A stretch of DNA of 64,000 nt from Strigamia acuminata (taxonomy: Eukaryota; Arthropoda; Chilopoda; Geophilomorpha; Linotaeniidae): the NCBI GenBank assembly GCA_949358305.1, contig OX442314.1:42354581-42418580 (forward strand). Direction: 5' to 3'. A program made the translations under genes and the position numbers. The notes beneath the pieces are model-generated. The model did no database searches. It was not told where the DNA came from and saw nothing but the letters and a program-made list of their open reading frames with translations. This document shows positions 22,652 to 33,052 of the stretch, piece by piece (position 1 is the stretch's first letter; the number at the start of each line of letters is the position of its first letter).

Positions 22652-23407
22652 ATGGCGAACGAATTGAGAATGAAAGAGATCGAGCAATTGAAAAGCGAAA
22701 AGCAAAGAAAGGTGCTCGAAGCAGAAAAGGAAATAGCGGAAGGATATCGGCGTTATTTAGAAGAGAACGTGAGTGACAGCAGAAAGCGAAAGCGCATCGA
22801 AACCGAACCCATACACATACCGAATAAATACCGCCGTGGTGTTTATTTGACGCGAGAGCAATTAAATTCCGACGAATATCACTTCATGGAAGCGATGATG
22901 ACCAGCAGGAACACCTTTCGAGGTCGAGTGGCTCTGTCTGGGAAAAAGAACAGAGTCGTACCGAATTCGTTAACAAATGTCCAACTACAACGCTGCACGA
23001 ACTTAGCTGAAAGAATTAAGGGGCGGAGTTTTGAAGAGTTGAGCCCTTACATGCGCAAGTGCACGGCTCAACAGTTGAGCCAAGTGGAGGCGATTAATCC
23101 TTATCTGCTTGGCAAAACTGAGGAGTTCTGGATGGGAATTTGCAGCCGGCATTTTATTTACGAAGTGCCGGAACAAGGGGAAACCTGGAAAAAGTTTCAT
23201 CAGCGTCGAGTTTTCGAACGAACCGCTGAATTAAAGTTATTAGCTGAAGTGATAGGTGCAAAAGCCGACGGGATTGCAGCGAGGCAAAGGCGTGCCAGAT
23301 TCGTGGATGCTACTGGTGCAGTTTCGGCTGTAAATGCAACGAGAGTAAAGCTCAAAGCGTCCAGAATAGTCACCAATGAGAAGAAAGGTGCAAAAATTCA
23401 AAAATAA
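22652..23407 (+). CDS. Elongin-A-like protein, short form
   Basis: An intronless frame of 251 residues from the first in-frame ATG. It opens with a charged coiled-coil-like region. A block with the hallmarks of the elongin A domain follows: LQRCTNLAERIKGRSF, then YMRKCTAQQLSQVEAINP, YLLGKTEEFW and W(K)KFHQRRVFER. In elongin A this BC-box/F-box-like region binds elongin B/C and acts in transcription elongation and in a Cullin ubiquitin ligase. The usual protein is several hundred residues longer and carries an N-terminal TFIIS-like domain, which is absent here. A TATA box precedes it and the frame is undamaged, so it may be a functional retrocopy or a lineage-specific paralogue. Function is inferred from the domain only. 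Confidence 0.7.
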   Translation: MANELRMKEIEQLKSEKQRKVLEAEKEIAEGYRRYLEENVSDSRKRKRIETEPIHIPNKYRRGVYLTREQLNSDEYHFMEAMMTSRNTFRGRVALSGKKNRVVPNSLTNVQLQRCTNLAERIKGRSFEELSPYMRKCTAQQLSQVEAINPYLLGKTEEFWMGICSRHFIYEVPEQGETWKKFHQRRVFERTAELKLLAEVIGAKADGIAARQRRARFVDATGAVSAVNATRVKLKASRIVTNEKKGAKIQK

Positions 23408-23465
23408 TTAAAATTATGTATATTATCATCATTTTCTAAAATTTTAGATTTATTTTTATTGCAAA

Positions 23466-24990
23466 ATGAGATTTTTTTTTTTAATTTTTAAAATATTTTT
23501 TACACCAACTACAATTACCTCGTACAATTTAGACCAATTTCTAATTAAACTCCACACAGCTCCCTGTTTTATTGACGACCTCTACCAACGGCACAGCGAA
23601 CTGCACTTCCACGTGCACGACCGCAAACTCCCGGCGAAGATATTTATCCACCGCGCACTCCGCCAACTGGACACCTCGTGTCATTGCGGCGAACCGATCA
23701 AATTCGACCGCCCAAATTGCAAAGTAATTGCCAGAATCGGCCGAACTTGTAAGGTAAACAAATCAAAACAATCCTTTAAATATCCACACACTTTGTTTAA
23801 CACTTTAATTCATATATCAGAGACTCGTCAACTTAAACTTGACCGGTTGGCGCGACATTGAACCGGATGAGCTATCCAAACTAATGACCAACATCCCGCA
23901 AATTCGGACGCTGAATCTGTCCGACACCGCGTGCACCGACTCAGTTTTAGCCGCCATAGGGCGCCATTGTCCGCAATTGGAGCACTTGGACGTGTCGAGT
24001 TGCTGTAGGGTCAGCAATTACGGCATTCGGTGTTTGTGTTTGAACGATCGTCTGCAGTCGCGCCGATCTAAGGTGGTCAGTTTCAACGTCTTCAAGACGC
24101 ACGTGACCGTGCACGGGTGCGTTATGGCGTTGCAGAACCTAAAGTGTTTGCGGAACTTTGAAAACAATTTTGCGGACGAAATATTGGAGCTGTTGGGCAG
24201 GTTGACGCCGGGCGAGACTTTCCAGGCGGAGGAACTCGAGTCGTTGTCGAGGAAAATCAGTTGGAGCGAAGAGGAATTGAAAACGGCGTCGATTTTCTTC
24301 CCGAATTTGCGTAAAATGTACGTTAACGACCTGGACGAAACGCTATTGCTGCTCCCACGGTTCAAGGAGCTCGAAGTGCTCATGATTTACCAGTTTCCCA
24401 ACTACGGCAACGACAGAACTGCGTGTTTGTTGGAGAATTTCAAGTGTTTGAAGAGTCTTTTCTTGCAGAACTCGAACAACATCGACGTAGATGTCATCGG
24501 GAGGTTCTGCCCGCTGTTAGAAACCTTTTTATTGGACGGATTCAGAGCTTTGAGCGACCGATCTGCTCGTACGACGTCTAATTTTGTTTCTTTCGCGCGT
24601 TTGCGAGACCTGAGCTTGTTGAATGCCGAAATTTCGACGAGGAATTTGCGGCTTTTGCTTGGAAATTGTTTGAATTTGGAGGTGCTGGCCGTCGGGAATT
24701 GCGAGACGTTCAGCGACGAGTTTGTCGTGGGTTTGGTCAAGTGGAATCCACTGGTTCGGTTGACGTATATGCAGGTACACGAATGCAATTTGTTGACCGT
24801 TAAGTCCATGTTGGAGTTTTTTAGATTGGATAATCCTTTGCGTAATGTTTTCATCTTTAAATGCCAACAGTTGGGTGAGGTCGAATTTCGGACGTTGCAA
24901 GCCCATGCAATGAAACAGTGCTTGAATGTGCACATAGAGATTCGAATGTTACAGGAAGAACAACTCGTAACGCTTCTGCATGTACCGTGA
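23466..24990 (+). CDS. Leucine-rich repeat protein (FBXL/AMN1 type), two exons seen
   Basis: Exon 1 runs to 23753 and exon 2 from 23821 to 24990, with a 67-bp GT-AG intron and matching phase 0. Together they give up to 485 residues. The first in-frame ATG is at 23466, but its first 20 or so codons are intron-like (poly-T), and acceptors at 23532 or 23559 suggest that a true 5' exon is missing. Exon 2 has repeated leucine-rich units of the cysteine-containing kind: LVNLNLTGW, IRTLNLSDTACTDSVLAAIG, LEHLDVSSCCRVSNYGI, LKSLFLQNSNNID and LEVLAVGNCETFSDE. Such proteins usually serve as substrate receptors in SCF ubiquitin ligases. An F-box is not seen in these exons; see 18045. Confidence 0.75.
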
Positions 24991-26056
24991 CATTAGAGAA
25001 TAGATATTTAAGTTTTGTTTTTAATTCTTTGTCTCGGTCCAACCCACGGTTTTCGAGTAAAACCCACTGAGGTGTGGCATTTGGCATCACTTGCGTCCAC
25101 ACGCCTTTGGTTTTAGGCTGCGCGGATTGTACAATCTGCGGCCGCCACCGATAATAAAGATAGAAAGCAAAAACCATGGAACCGAGAAGAACAAAACCGG
25201 AGAAAACAAGAACGAGGGCGAGAAGAAGGGAATCAAAATTTTAACTATGGGCTGTAATGATATAAAAAATTTAATTTTTGTAAAAGTACGAACTTTTGGT
25301 ACATAAAATTGTGTTTTTTATCGAAAATTAGCAATAATTATTATATCATGCCACTAGGTGACAGTAACTTTCCCTTCTAGGTTACCATACATTGTACAGT
25401 GAAGCATAATGATTCGTTCTGTCGAAAGATACCGTGATTTAAGACGGGTATCCCCGTAGCCACACAAAGTAGCCACGTTGATCCACGACAAGTCGAAGCA
25501 GGTTTTGTTTGTCGTCTCGGCTCGTCGTTATATCATGAATATTTCTTTGAATTTGTCTTTCCAACGATCGTTTACTCCAATTTCAGTGGGGTTTTCCCCT
25601 TAAAAGCAATCTGCTTAGTCTATCGGTCCAACAAAACGAGGTAAGTTTTCATTCTTTGATCAAACTCAGTTCCCGTAACATTCAATGTATTTACTTATTT
25701 ATATCACAGACCTGTGTTTGGCACGAAATGTCTGGTTTTTATTATTTTTTAAAAAATGTCTGTATGACTGTGTGACAAAACTATAATGATTTTTTGATTA
25801 ATTTCTGGATTTCTTTTCAGTCTTTTGTACGACATCGATCGGTTCGTCCTAGTTCTTCCAGGAAAGTGAAAATGGGAATTTTCTGAAAATAAACCTTTTA
25901 TTAGACTCGCCCGTTTTACGCCAACCACATTTCGGGAAAAGAAAATTCTAGTTTATACTTTTCTCCGTTAGGCGCACGTGATCGGGTGCTGAAACTTCAC
26001 ATTCCTGCCAAAGACGGTGCATATAATTGTTCAAAGCCATAAATTGATTTGTTTGC
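24991..26056. other. Intergenic DNA, possible spliced non-coding transcript
   Basis: On the plus strand a strong donor (CGAG|GTAAGT at 25641), an acceptor (TTCTTTTCAG ending 25820) and AATAAA at 25888-25893 would define a two-exon transcript with no long ORF. A minus-strand frame at 24990-25177 (MVFAFYLYYRWRP...) is unassigned and partly antisense to the leucine-rich-repeat gene. Confidence 0.3.
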
Positions 26057-26380
26057 GGGGGTGTAAAATCCAACTCTCTACCTCCACGTGGTCACCCCTG
26101 GATAAACTGACATTACTTGTCTCGGTGAAACCAGAAGAGAGCTCTGGTCATTTGAAAACTTCTGTCACATCATCTAGTTGTATTGTTAGCCCGCATTCAA
26201 GATGGAATGTGGCATTTACAATTCTCATTGTGTCGTTAGCCCGCATTCCTCCATGATTGTGGCATTTACATGACCGTATTGTAAGACTGCATTCCTAAAT
26301 GAATGTAGCATGTACATTTTTTGAAGTTACTAAATATTTGTGCTGGTATATTACTTTTGCCGACTATTTCTGAAATTTTA
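26057..26380 (+). repeat. Dispersed repeat R1, copy 3
   Basis: Full-length relative of 8338-8650, about 90% alike by eye, including all tandem hairpin units and the tail GTGCTGGTATATTA. Confidence 0.8.
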
Positions 26381-26684
26381 TCAAGTGACTAATCATTTTC
26401 ATGTATTGGAAATTGCCCTCTGTCATCTTTTTCTATTGATACAAATTTGTAGACTGTGCTTAACAGATGCATGCTGGCTGTCTTGTAGACATTTTGTACT
26501 CCATTCTGTTGTTTCGGTCTAAGAATTCTCATAAAATATTGAATTTAATCTTTGCTATTGCCCACAATGCAAAGGGATTGTGGGTTCAACTGCCAGTCGT
26601 TCAAAGCTTCCAAGCTTAAGTGGCGCATGTTATATTTTTGGTTATTTTATTCTTTTTATTCATAATTATTACAAGTCTTGTTCA
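26381..26684. other. Spacer
   Basis: AT-rich DNA, no feature seen. Confidence 0.25.
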
Positions 26685-27060
26685 TCAATCCCAACTTTTC
26701 ACTTCTTTTTCTCTTGTGGCGTACACCATTTCTATCGACTGCACCCGCCAGAAATGTTCTATTTGTCTATCGATATCGAGTATTAGAGAGTCTGGCAACC
26801 TAATGTGAACAGCCCTTAAGTAAATGATAAATGAATTATCCAAATTTAGTCCATGATGTAATAACATTTTCTACAACATTTTCTATTGCTGCTAAAAATA
26901 CATTTTCCAGCCACTCCAAACGAGGATCACCAACATCTGTGTACGGCGCTATGTTAAGGTCTCTGGTTAATTTTGCCTCATCTATATTGCATCCATTTAA
27001 ACAATCAAACATTTTGTTAAACAGTTTTATGAATTTGACTCTTACAGTAGTTTATCTCAT
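26685..27060 (-). pseudogene. P-element/THAP9-like transposase relic
   Basis: The minus strand reads FNKMFDCLNGCNIDEAKL, then YTDVGDPRLEWLENVFLAA. This is like the 'FDCLN...DPRL.WL' segment of P-type transposases. Parts recur at 29045-29117 and 31265-31377, so several copies of one family lie within 5 kb. Stops follow, so no product is expected. Confidence 0.5.
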
Positions 27061-27215
27061 TAGGCACATTTTTATTTTCTTAATAAGTAAATTCCCTACA
27101 AGAATATGATTTGCTTCCAGATGCCATGGATTTTTTCTTATCTTTGGAATTGTCTTCAGGTTTATTTCCATAACTTTCATCTGATCAATGTCTTTTCAAA
27201 AATACCTGAGTTATA

Positions 27216-27960
27216 TCAAGTACTAATGTCACACCTACGCCAGTTTTCGACGCGCTTTTCTGTCGCGTTTCTCCTATGCAGCGGTGGCTTTGCTCTCGGG
27301 AACGGTTGGTAATGGCGGCGTGTACGACTCTTCGTTCGGTGGTGCGGCGTCATCAACGATGGAGGACGTTCACCAACAATCTGCGGCATAATGACAGCCG
27401 GTATCGTCGCTGTTTTGGTGCCAAACATCGTTTGTGCCGCTTGGAAGTGGCTGACAAGCCGCTGGAAAAGCGATTGCGGCTGCCGTGGCTTTGGTTGGGA
27501 CCAGACTTGATGTCGATTGGGGTGGCTGAGTGCCAAACTGTCCCGCCCAAGCTGTTCGTAATTCGTCCGGAGTTTTCTCCGTACGAGTTGCGATTTTCTC
27601 AACGAGTGCGTGCGGCGCGCTTGAAGTGATCGTTGCCGATGGCGCAGTTGATTGCTGCCGAGCAGGTCTCTCGGCGTCTCGTTTTGCCATTCGGGCTTTG
27701 TGGTTTGCGTGCTTTTGTGCTCTATACCGAAACTTAGCTTGGGTATTCACGTCTTTCTCGCTCCACGTGGTTTGTTCGGTTGCCACAAGCCGTCACATGT
27801 CTAACAATCCCTGCGAGATGTTTGGACGGACGGTCGATGGTTGTTGAGAAGTTTGAACGACGGTACTTGGTACGGTCGTCTTTGTTTCCTCGGCAGCCAT
27901 TTTCTTAGGCACAGATTGCCTGTGTGGCGGGCGAAGAACCTTTTGCGACTTCGTCGCTTT
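27216..27960 (-). pseudogene. Decayed relative of the Gypsy-1 third ORF
   Basis: The minus strand encodes TWSEKDV, then ATITSSA and RTEKTPDELRTAW. The Gypsy-1 ORF3 at 34057-35610 has TWSEKEV, ATITSET and RTEKTPEELKGVW in the same order and spacing. A further match (NISxxLL) lies upstream and is followed by an in-frame TGA near 27795; a frameshift occurs near 27450. There is no gag, pol or LTR of the same element next to it. It shows that ORF3 belongs to an older family of sequences. Confidence 0.7.
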
Positions 27961-28429
27961 GGTTTTCTTCGTAGTAGCACTGGAAGAAGCAGTAGGATAA
28001 ATGATTAATCTTGTGATAAAATATTTGTATGAAGTGATTTCTAGTATTTAATTAAAATCTGGAATTAATACTATTAAGACATGCATAACAGACAATATTA
28101 CATCAGAAAATGATACCTAATCACTTCTTATGAAAGTCCAAGCAACAAAAATAAAATATTAGAAAGTAAAAAGAAACACACAAACAAAGAATTCAGCATC
28201 ATCTTGTAGTAAGGGTAAAATTTGATCTATTGCCTACGAGCTCCAATGTACCAAATCGGTTTTCCAGTTAAAATATTTTCTAAATACAACAATTTGACAT
28301 TTTCAGCACATATAGATGAATCTTTATCAACATCTGTTGAAATATTCTAATTTTTGTATGAAATTCTACTAAATTGAGTTCCCGATATATCCGGGGATAT
28401 AGGTATACCTTTTTTTTTTAAATATAATC
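27961..28429. other. Spacer, AT-rich
   Basis: No ORF or repeat pair recognised. Confidence 0.25.
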
Positions 28430-28745
28430 TCTAAGATGCCAATTGTTTCTGTATCTGAGATGTTGCTCATTTCAGACAACCTACGATTTATATGAGCTAA
28501 AGGATTATTACTAGTGGGCAATAGACGTTTTAGTTTCCCTAGATAATTCTCAAATGGAAATTCATGAAATTGTCTAAATGTATTAAAGAATGAACATTAT
28601 GTAATGTAATGTAATAAAAAGAAACGGAATTCAGTAGCCTTCCAGTAATCTAGTGTATCTAAACTTCTATGTTTACGGTTAAAATCTGAGGGTATGCATT
28701 TTGAAATATTTAATAAGTTACAAGAAATTGCAGCTTTTAGACTTC
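28430..28745 (-). pseudogene. CACTA-like (animal EnSpm-type) transposase relic
   Basis: Minus-strand reading gives CIPSDFNRKHRSLDTLDYWK with ATEFRFFLL, a break, then FHEFPFENYLGKLKRLL and NPLAHINRRLSE. These fit the 'iPsEF.RkpRsl...wKAtEfR.fLL' and 'FPFENYL..lKrlvr...pL.Q...R..E' blocks of a large animal transposase family. About 100 residues between the blocks are deleted. Confidence 0.6.
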
Positions 28746-28780
28746 TAAACCTGATGTTTAGGAAGTCTCATGAAACAGTT

Positions 28781-28812
28781 CTGTCCGTCCGTCTGTCCGT
28801 CTGTCTGTCCGC
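28781..28812. repeat. GTCC/GTCT tetranucleotide repeat
   Basis: About eight units of CTGTCCGTCC type followed by GCATCCATATCTCAAAAGC. Confidence 0.7.
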
Positions 28813-29769
28813 ATCCATATCTCAAAAGCTATAGCAGCTAGAGCAAAACGGACAACGGCAATAATTTCAGTGTATTAGTATCCTAGGGTCTTTTCGCAAT
28901 TTTCCGACCTCCGGTTGAATTAATAAACACGTTTTTGTACATTTTTAGCTGTCTAATCTAATACTACTACTTCCGTCCGCGCACTGGAAGTTGTAACATT
29001 GTACTAGCGCCACTTGCCAGATCCCGTGAGCCATGAAATCTTCGTCTGGCAACCTAATGTGAACAGCCCTTAAGTAAATGATAAATGAATTATCCAAATT
29101 TCTTCCATGATGTAATAAATCTGAAAAGCGTTTTTTCAAATGTCTTCCTGCAAAACTGTATATCAGACACATCATTAGACAAAAATCTGATCATGATGTG
29201 TTGAATAGTTTGGTTAAGTTTAACACCATGACCTCCGGGAGATTGCTAATTAAGTAGTTCAGGTGGGCTGCCATCTTCTTGTAAGCAAGGATGTAAATTG
29301 TAATTATCAAATAATAAAACTGTACTGGTCTGAGACAGCTCAGTCACTTCTCAGTCATCAGTCAGCTCCCTCCTCCCTTGCTAGGCCGGTCCACTCCTCC
29401 AAGAGGGGGACGGCTTTAGGCCACCAGGCGGTGTGTGGAGTGACATAGGCCACTAGGGTGGCCAAATGGTCACAATATATTTCAAATCAAGATAAATGAC
29501 CTCCAGGGGGACGAGCAAATTGTGTCTGTCCCTATGCTTTGCTAAAACTAGTGCTTTTTCTTTGGGCCCAGAACGTCGTATAATCTAAATTGAATTCAAT
29601 ATAGTGAAATTAGCTTGTTTCTCACTTCTTACTTGTTTTACCCATTTGGCAATGTGACATTTTTGGGTGGTTTTGCCTTGTTTGCCGGGCGTTTTTGCTC
29701 TGTGTCGTTATAGAAAATGATGAGGAAATTAAAGTTATTCTACAGTTTGGAGCTACAAACAGGTTTTTT
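28813..29769. other. Repeat-rich DNA without a gene
   Basis: Contains a second copy (29045-29117) of the P-like relic segment starting TCTGGCAACCTAATGTGAAC. A GC-richer stretch at 29330-29470 shows no coding signal. Confidence 0.35.
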
Positions 29770-30000
29770 TTAGAGATAACTTCAAACACAGTACAGTTGG
29801 ATAATTTTTGTTACATTCGGAATTTCGTATTCATTTCTGTTTGCAATAATTCGAAATCTGGCCTTTAGTCTACCAAAGGTATGTTCAATTACTCCACATG
29901 TTCTAGCCTGGCGATAATTGCAATACTTGTGTTTTTCAGTTAAAACAGCTACTTTCTGGGTATGGTTTCGTTAAATTTACTTGTCATGGGGCTGTAAGAT
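29770..30000 (-). pseudogene. PIF/Harbinger nuclease, C-terminal relic
   Basis: The minus strand gives TEKHKYCNYRQARTCGVIEH then TFGRLKARFRIIA, the 'R..iE..FG.LK.RFr.L' ending of DDE_Tnp_4 nucleases. A related copy with the preceding part of the protein lies at 31965-32350. The two share about 45 bp, so they are separate copies of one family. Confidence 0.65.
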
Positions 30001-30219
30001 AGTTTAAATTCTAAGTGATCTTTATTACAAATTCAACTAATTATATACGGTATAACCAGAAACTGTTCCTATTGGTTAATTACAACTAAACGTTATCGAG
30101 ACGTTCTCGTCTTGATCCCTTTCTCGTTCTCGTTCTCGTGTTTGTTTCGGTTTCACCGAAACCCGAAAACTCCACATTCGGTCATCCGACTAAATGTCGG
30201 CGTCCTCGCCGACGCTCGC

Positions 30220-30480
30220 TATCTCGTCCTCTGCTCCTGATGCTGCGTCGTCCTCAAATGTTCATTTCTTCATTTGGTCAATCAGCGCTGTTGTTTTATA
30301 TCGTGGAGGATTTTCGAGACTTGTAACCTCATATACTGTGCTCGAAACTTGCTGATTCATTCATAATGGTCCCCTATATAAATTACTGAGTTTTCCCGCT
30401 TTGTCCTGTATTGCGATCGCTTTTCTTCGTACGACGACTATGTCCCCGATTTCGTATTTACGATTTGGCCCTCGATGTCT
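30220..30480 (-). pseudogene. Ty3/gypsy integrase C-terminal tail relic
   Basis: Minus-strand reading shows KYEIGDIVVVRR, DKAGKLSNLYRGP and STVYEVTSLE, the order seen in the C-terminal tail of gypsy integrases. A stop follows GP, and the sequence then runs into non-coding DNA. Confidence 0.5.
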
Positions 30481-30766
30481 GTCGAACGGTTTTTTCTGTT
30501 TGACCTGGTTTGTCGTCAACTTTATGGTTGAGTTTGTCCGGGTTAGGGGGATGAAATATTAAGATGTTTATATCGTGCTCATCTTCGATGATGATGTCCT
30601 TCAATTTATTTTCTAAATGGACATTTCTTAGTTTTTCTCGGTTTAAATCCTTTGACACTGTTCTTAGTTTTAGCTGTATTTCCTCGTAATTTAAAAATCT
30701 GTTATTGGTGAACAATTCGGGCATTTTCGCATTTTCTACAACATTTTCTGTTGCTGCTTCAACCAT
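30458..30766 (-). other. Unassigned 102-codon frame, coiled-coil-like
   Basis: The frame is rich in Leu, Lys and Glu (YEEIQLKLRTVSKDL, LENKLKDIIIEDE) and begins with a piece shared with the P-like relic at 26870-26900 (ENVVEN). It may be the coiled-coil segment of a THAP-type transposase. It overlaps the integrase tail relic. Confidence 0.3.
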
Positions 30767-31017
30767 CTCTCAGCGAGTACAAAGTATATCAGATGATCGG
30801 GATATAAGGTCACATTTGTTGGGATTTCCAGAACGATTTCTTAGACAAGGTTTCTAATTTTTTAAATTTTACAATAATTGGCATAACTCTTCCTCTAAAT
30901 CCGATGATGAAAAGCTTTTCCATTTAACAATGCGTACGAAACTCGTTACACATAAAAACAAACCATCCATTGTTTCTTGACGAACATCATTTTTGTCGAC
31001 TGCGCCATGTAAGGGTG

Positions 31018-31196
31018 AATAAGCGACCGCGTGGTTTTAGGTTTAGTCGAATAATGCTTTATTCCGGAAGTCACAATATATATATACAAAGTAAGGGGTG
31101 AACGAGGGTGTCACAAGGCGCCTCCTAGTGGTCAGTTGTGGTCCATCAGGGCTTCGAGGGTATAGGGGACGATTGGGAGAGACCGGGTTGGTCACA
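31018..31196 (-). repeat. Probable short solo LTR of a gypsy-type element
   Basis: On the minus strand it runs TGTGACCAACCC...CACCCTTACA with AATAAAG inside. The start resembles the Gypsy-1 LTR (TGTGACCAGC) and the Gypsy-2 LTR (TGTGGTGACC). No matching target duplication was found. Confidence 0.4.
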
Positions 31197-31264
31197 GACA
31201 CTTAGTAATATTTCCCAACCTATTTTCCACTTCAAATTTCCACTTGGTTAGATATCCTAAAAAT

Positions 31265-31385
31265 TCATTTTCCAGCCACTCCAAACGAGGATCACCAACG
31301 TCTGTGTTAAGGTTTCTGGTTAATTTTGCCTTATCTATATTGCATCCATTTAAACAATCAAACATTTTGTTAAACAGTTGTGAGT
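31265..31385 (-). repeat. Third copy of the P-like relic segment
   Basis: Matches 26901-27024 with a short deletion (CCACTCCAAACGAGGATCAC is shared). Confidence 0.65.
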
Positions 31386-31439
31386 CTATAACATACGTGC
31401 AAGAGTTAAATTTGCGAAAGACTGAACTTTATTCAAACA

Positions 31440-31960
31440 AACAAAATGGGCCAACCCTTCATCATATACAGGCTGTTCCGCGCATTGTGGTTCAGTATGC
31501 CCTCGAGGACCATCAAAATGCAGTCTTCGGACTGGACAGGGAACTCACGTTTGGTAGAATCCAACAATGCGAACTTGCAAAAGACGTAATTAATTAGCGA
31601 TTTGTCCTTCTTTTGTACCCGAGTATTCATGCGGTCTTTCCACTGGGTCCATGTTACGTTTGCACCGAGGAACTCGGTAATAGTGTTCCCACTCGGGCCA
31701 GGTTTCGAGAGCTTCTCCCTGCAGCGTGTACCAGTCCTGTGCGTGGTCACGCAACAAACCGTTAGCTTGGATAAGCTTCGTCTCTTCCGTCCAATCGCCG
31801 ATCTTCGCGGCCGTGTTGATGCGGCGAATAAACTGCCACACGTCGTCGGTCTTGGCGCCAGCGAAAGGTTGGAGGAATTTCGCGGAATGCAAACCGTGCT
31901 TAACTTGTAATGCGGGAACAACAGCAACAGGCGGTGGAGTAGTAGGCAGGGGAGCCGGAT
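31440..31960 (-). pseudogene. LTR-retrotransposon gag relic
   Basis: Minus-strand reading gives FLQPFAGAKTDDVWQFIRRI, DHAQDWYTL and, after a frameshift near 31690, WTQWKDRMNTRVQKKDKSL. This is the layout of a Ty3-type capsid domain. No LTR or pol is attached, and it is not closely like the gag of Gypsy-1 or Gypsy-2. Confidence 0.5.
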
Positions 31961-31964
31961 TAAC

Positions 31965-32350
31965 CTGTTTTTCAGTTAAACAGCTACTTTCTGGGTATGG
32001 TTTTATTAAATTAACCTGTAATGGGAAAGCTGAATCTCCAAGTATCAAAGGAAAAATATTAATCCCATTCAAAACTTTTGAATTAGCTATAAAACTTAAA
32101 TTTTCAGTTGCAAGATTTGAATACAAATGTGAATTTTTGTAAACATGCGAATCATTATTTCTCCCAGGTGACCCCATATTAATGTACAAAAACTGTCACA
32201 AACTGCTAAAAGAACTACACTGTAATGAGATTTATAATTCCAATAGTCGCACGAATGTTCTTTAGGAGGTGACCCAGCTATGTGTGTTCCATTGATAGCA
32301 CCAATACACTGTGGAAAGAAACAGTTCTCTTCAAAGCCACGTATTAATTA
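31965..32350 (-). pseudogene. PIF/Harbinger nuclease relic
   Basis: Minus-strand blocks are CIGAINGTHIAGSPP, YYSV-like HYSVVLLAVCD, then in another frame GSPGRNNDSHVYKNS and LGDSAFPLQVNLIKPYPE. This is the DDE_Tnp_4 order. The first catalytic aspartate (GAIDGTHI) reads N, and a frameshift separates the halves. Confidence 0.75.
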
Positions 32351-32618
32351 TGCAATTTTTGTGGGGGGTTTTGGAGTTGAAATTACAGTTGACATAAACA
32401 TGTCAACTACATGGAAGCAAAATGTATGCAACTCCCTGACCCAAGGTGTTTTTTTCCAACTTCAAATGATTGGCAAACTGTTCGAATTCAACCGATGATC
32501 CCAGTAAGAAAACTCACATTGAAATTTGTTTCTTCATACAAATGCATGCAAGCTAATGGTGGCAAATTGAGAATTATAACATTTCTGTACTTTGACACTA
32601 GCTCATTTAGAAGAGGAA
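32351..32618. other. Possible upstream part of the Harbinger relic
   Basis: A minus-strand stretch ELQEKIIPLLNELVS and a donor-like GTGAG near 32518 may be older transposase or host exon sequence. Nothing firm. Confidence 0.2.
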
Positions 32619-32951
32619 TTATCTTTTCTTGTAATTCATGCACAGTAATGCCCTGCAATAAACCTTAAGAATATTTTTATAATTAAATACTTTACATATC
32701 AGATTTTTCTTGTTTTTACTGTGGTTTATCAATCTCCCTAAAGTTTTGTTGTCTGGAGTGGCATCTATTTCGTACTTCTTTCCATTGGTAGAAAGGTGGA
32801 AAACGTAATATTTTTCCGATTTCTGGAACGGAATTTCAGGGAAAGCGTTAACTTCAGTTATTTCCCCTGAATAGTGACAGACAACATCATTTTTTTTAAA
32901 GTTTATACTGGTGAAAACAATCTCGCCTTTTGTGGCGGACAATCCTTTCAC
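32619..32951 (-). pseudogene. SET-domain fragment (KMT5A-like)
   Basis: The 110-codon frame shows the first half of a SET domain: KGEIVFTSINFKKNDVV, HYSGEI, YYVFHL and YEIDAT, then LGRLINHS. The spacing is like the H4K20 methyltransferase KMT5A, including the (R/G)LINHS cofactor-binding motif. The final GEE...DYG block is absent and the frame ends in unrelated codons. It could be an exon of a larger gene or a decayed copy. It lies 100 bp from the 3' LTR of Gypsy-1. Confidence 0.5.
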
Positions 32952-33048
32952 AAGACAAAAATAGGGTTAAAAATAAGGCTTAACAATATTATCATAGGAT
33001 TTAAGCACAACAGATCTTGAATACGACATAATAATAAAATCACATGCA

Positions 33049-33052
33049 ATAC
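33049..33052. repeat. Target site duplication ATAC, left of Gypsy-1
   Basis: ATAC is repeated at 43817-43820, directly outside the other LTR. Confidence 0.85.

Noticed and set aside
24018-24935. Minus-strand frames of 121-177 codons opposite the leucine-rich-repeat exon
   Set aside because: Antisense to a clearly coding exon with repeat periodicity.
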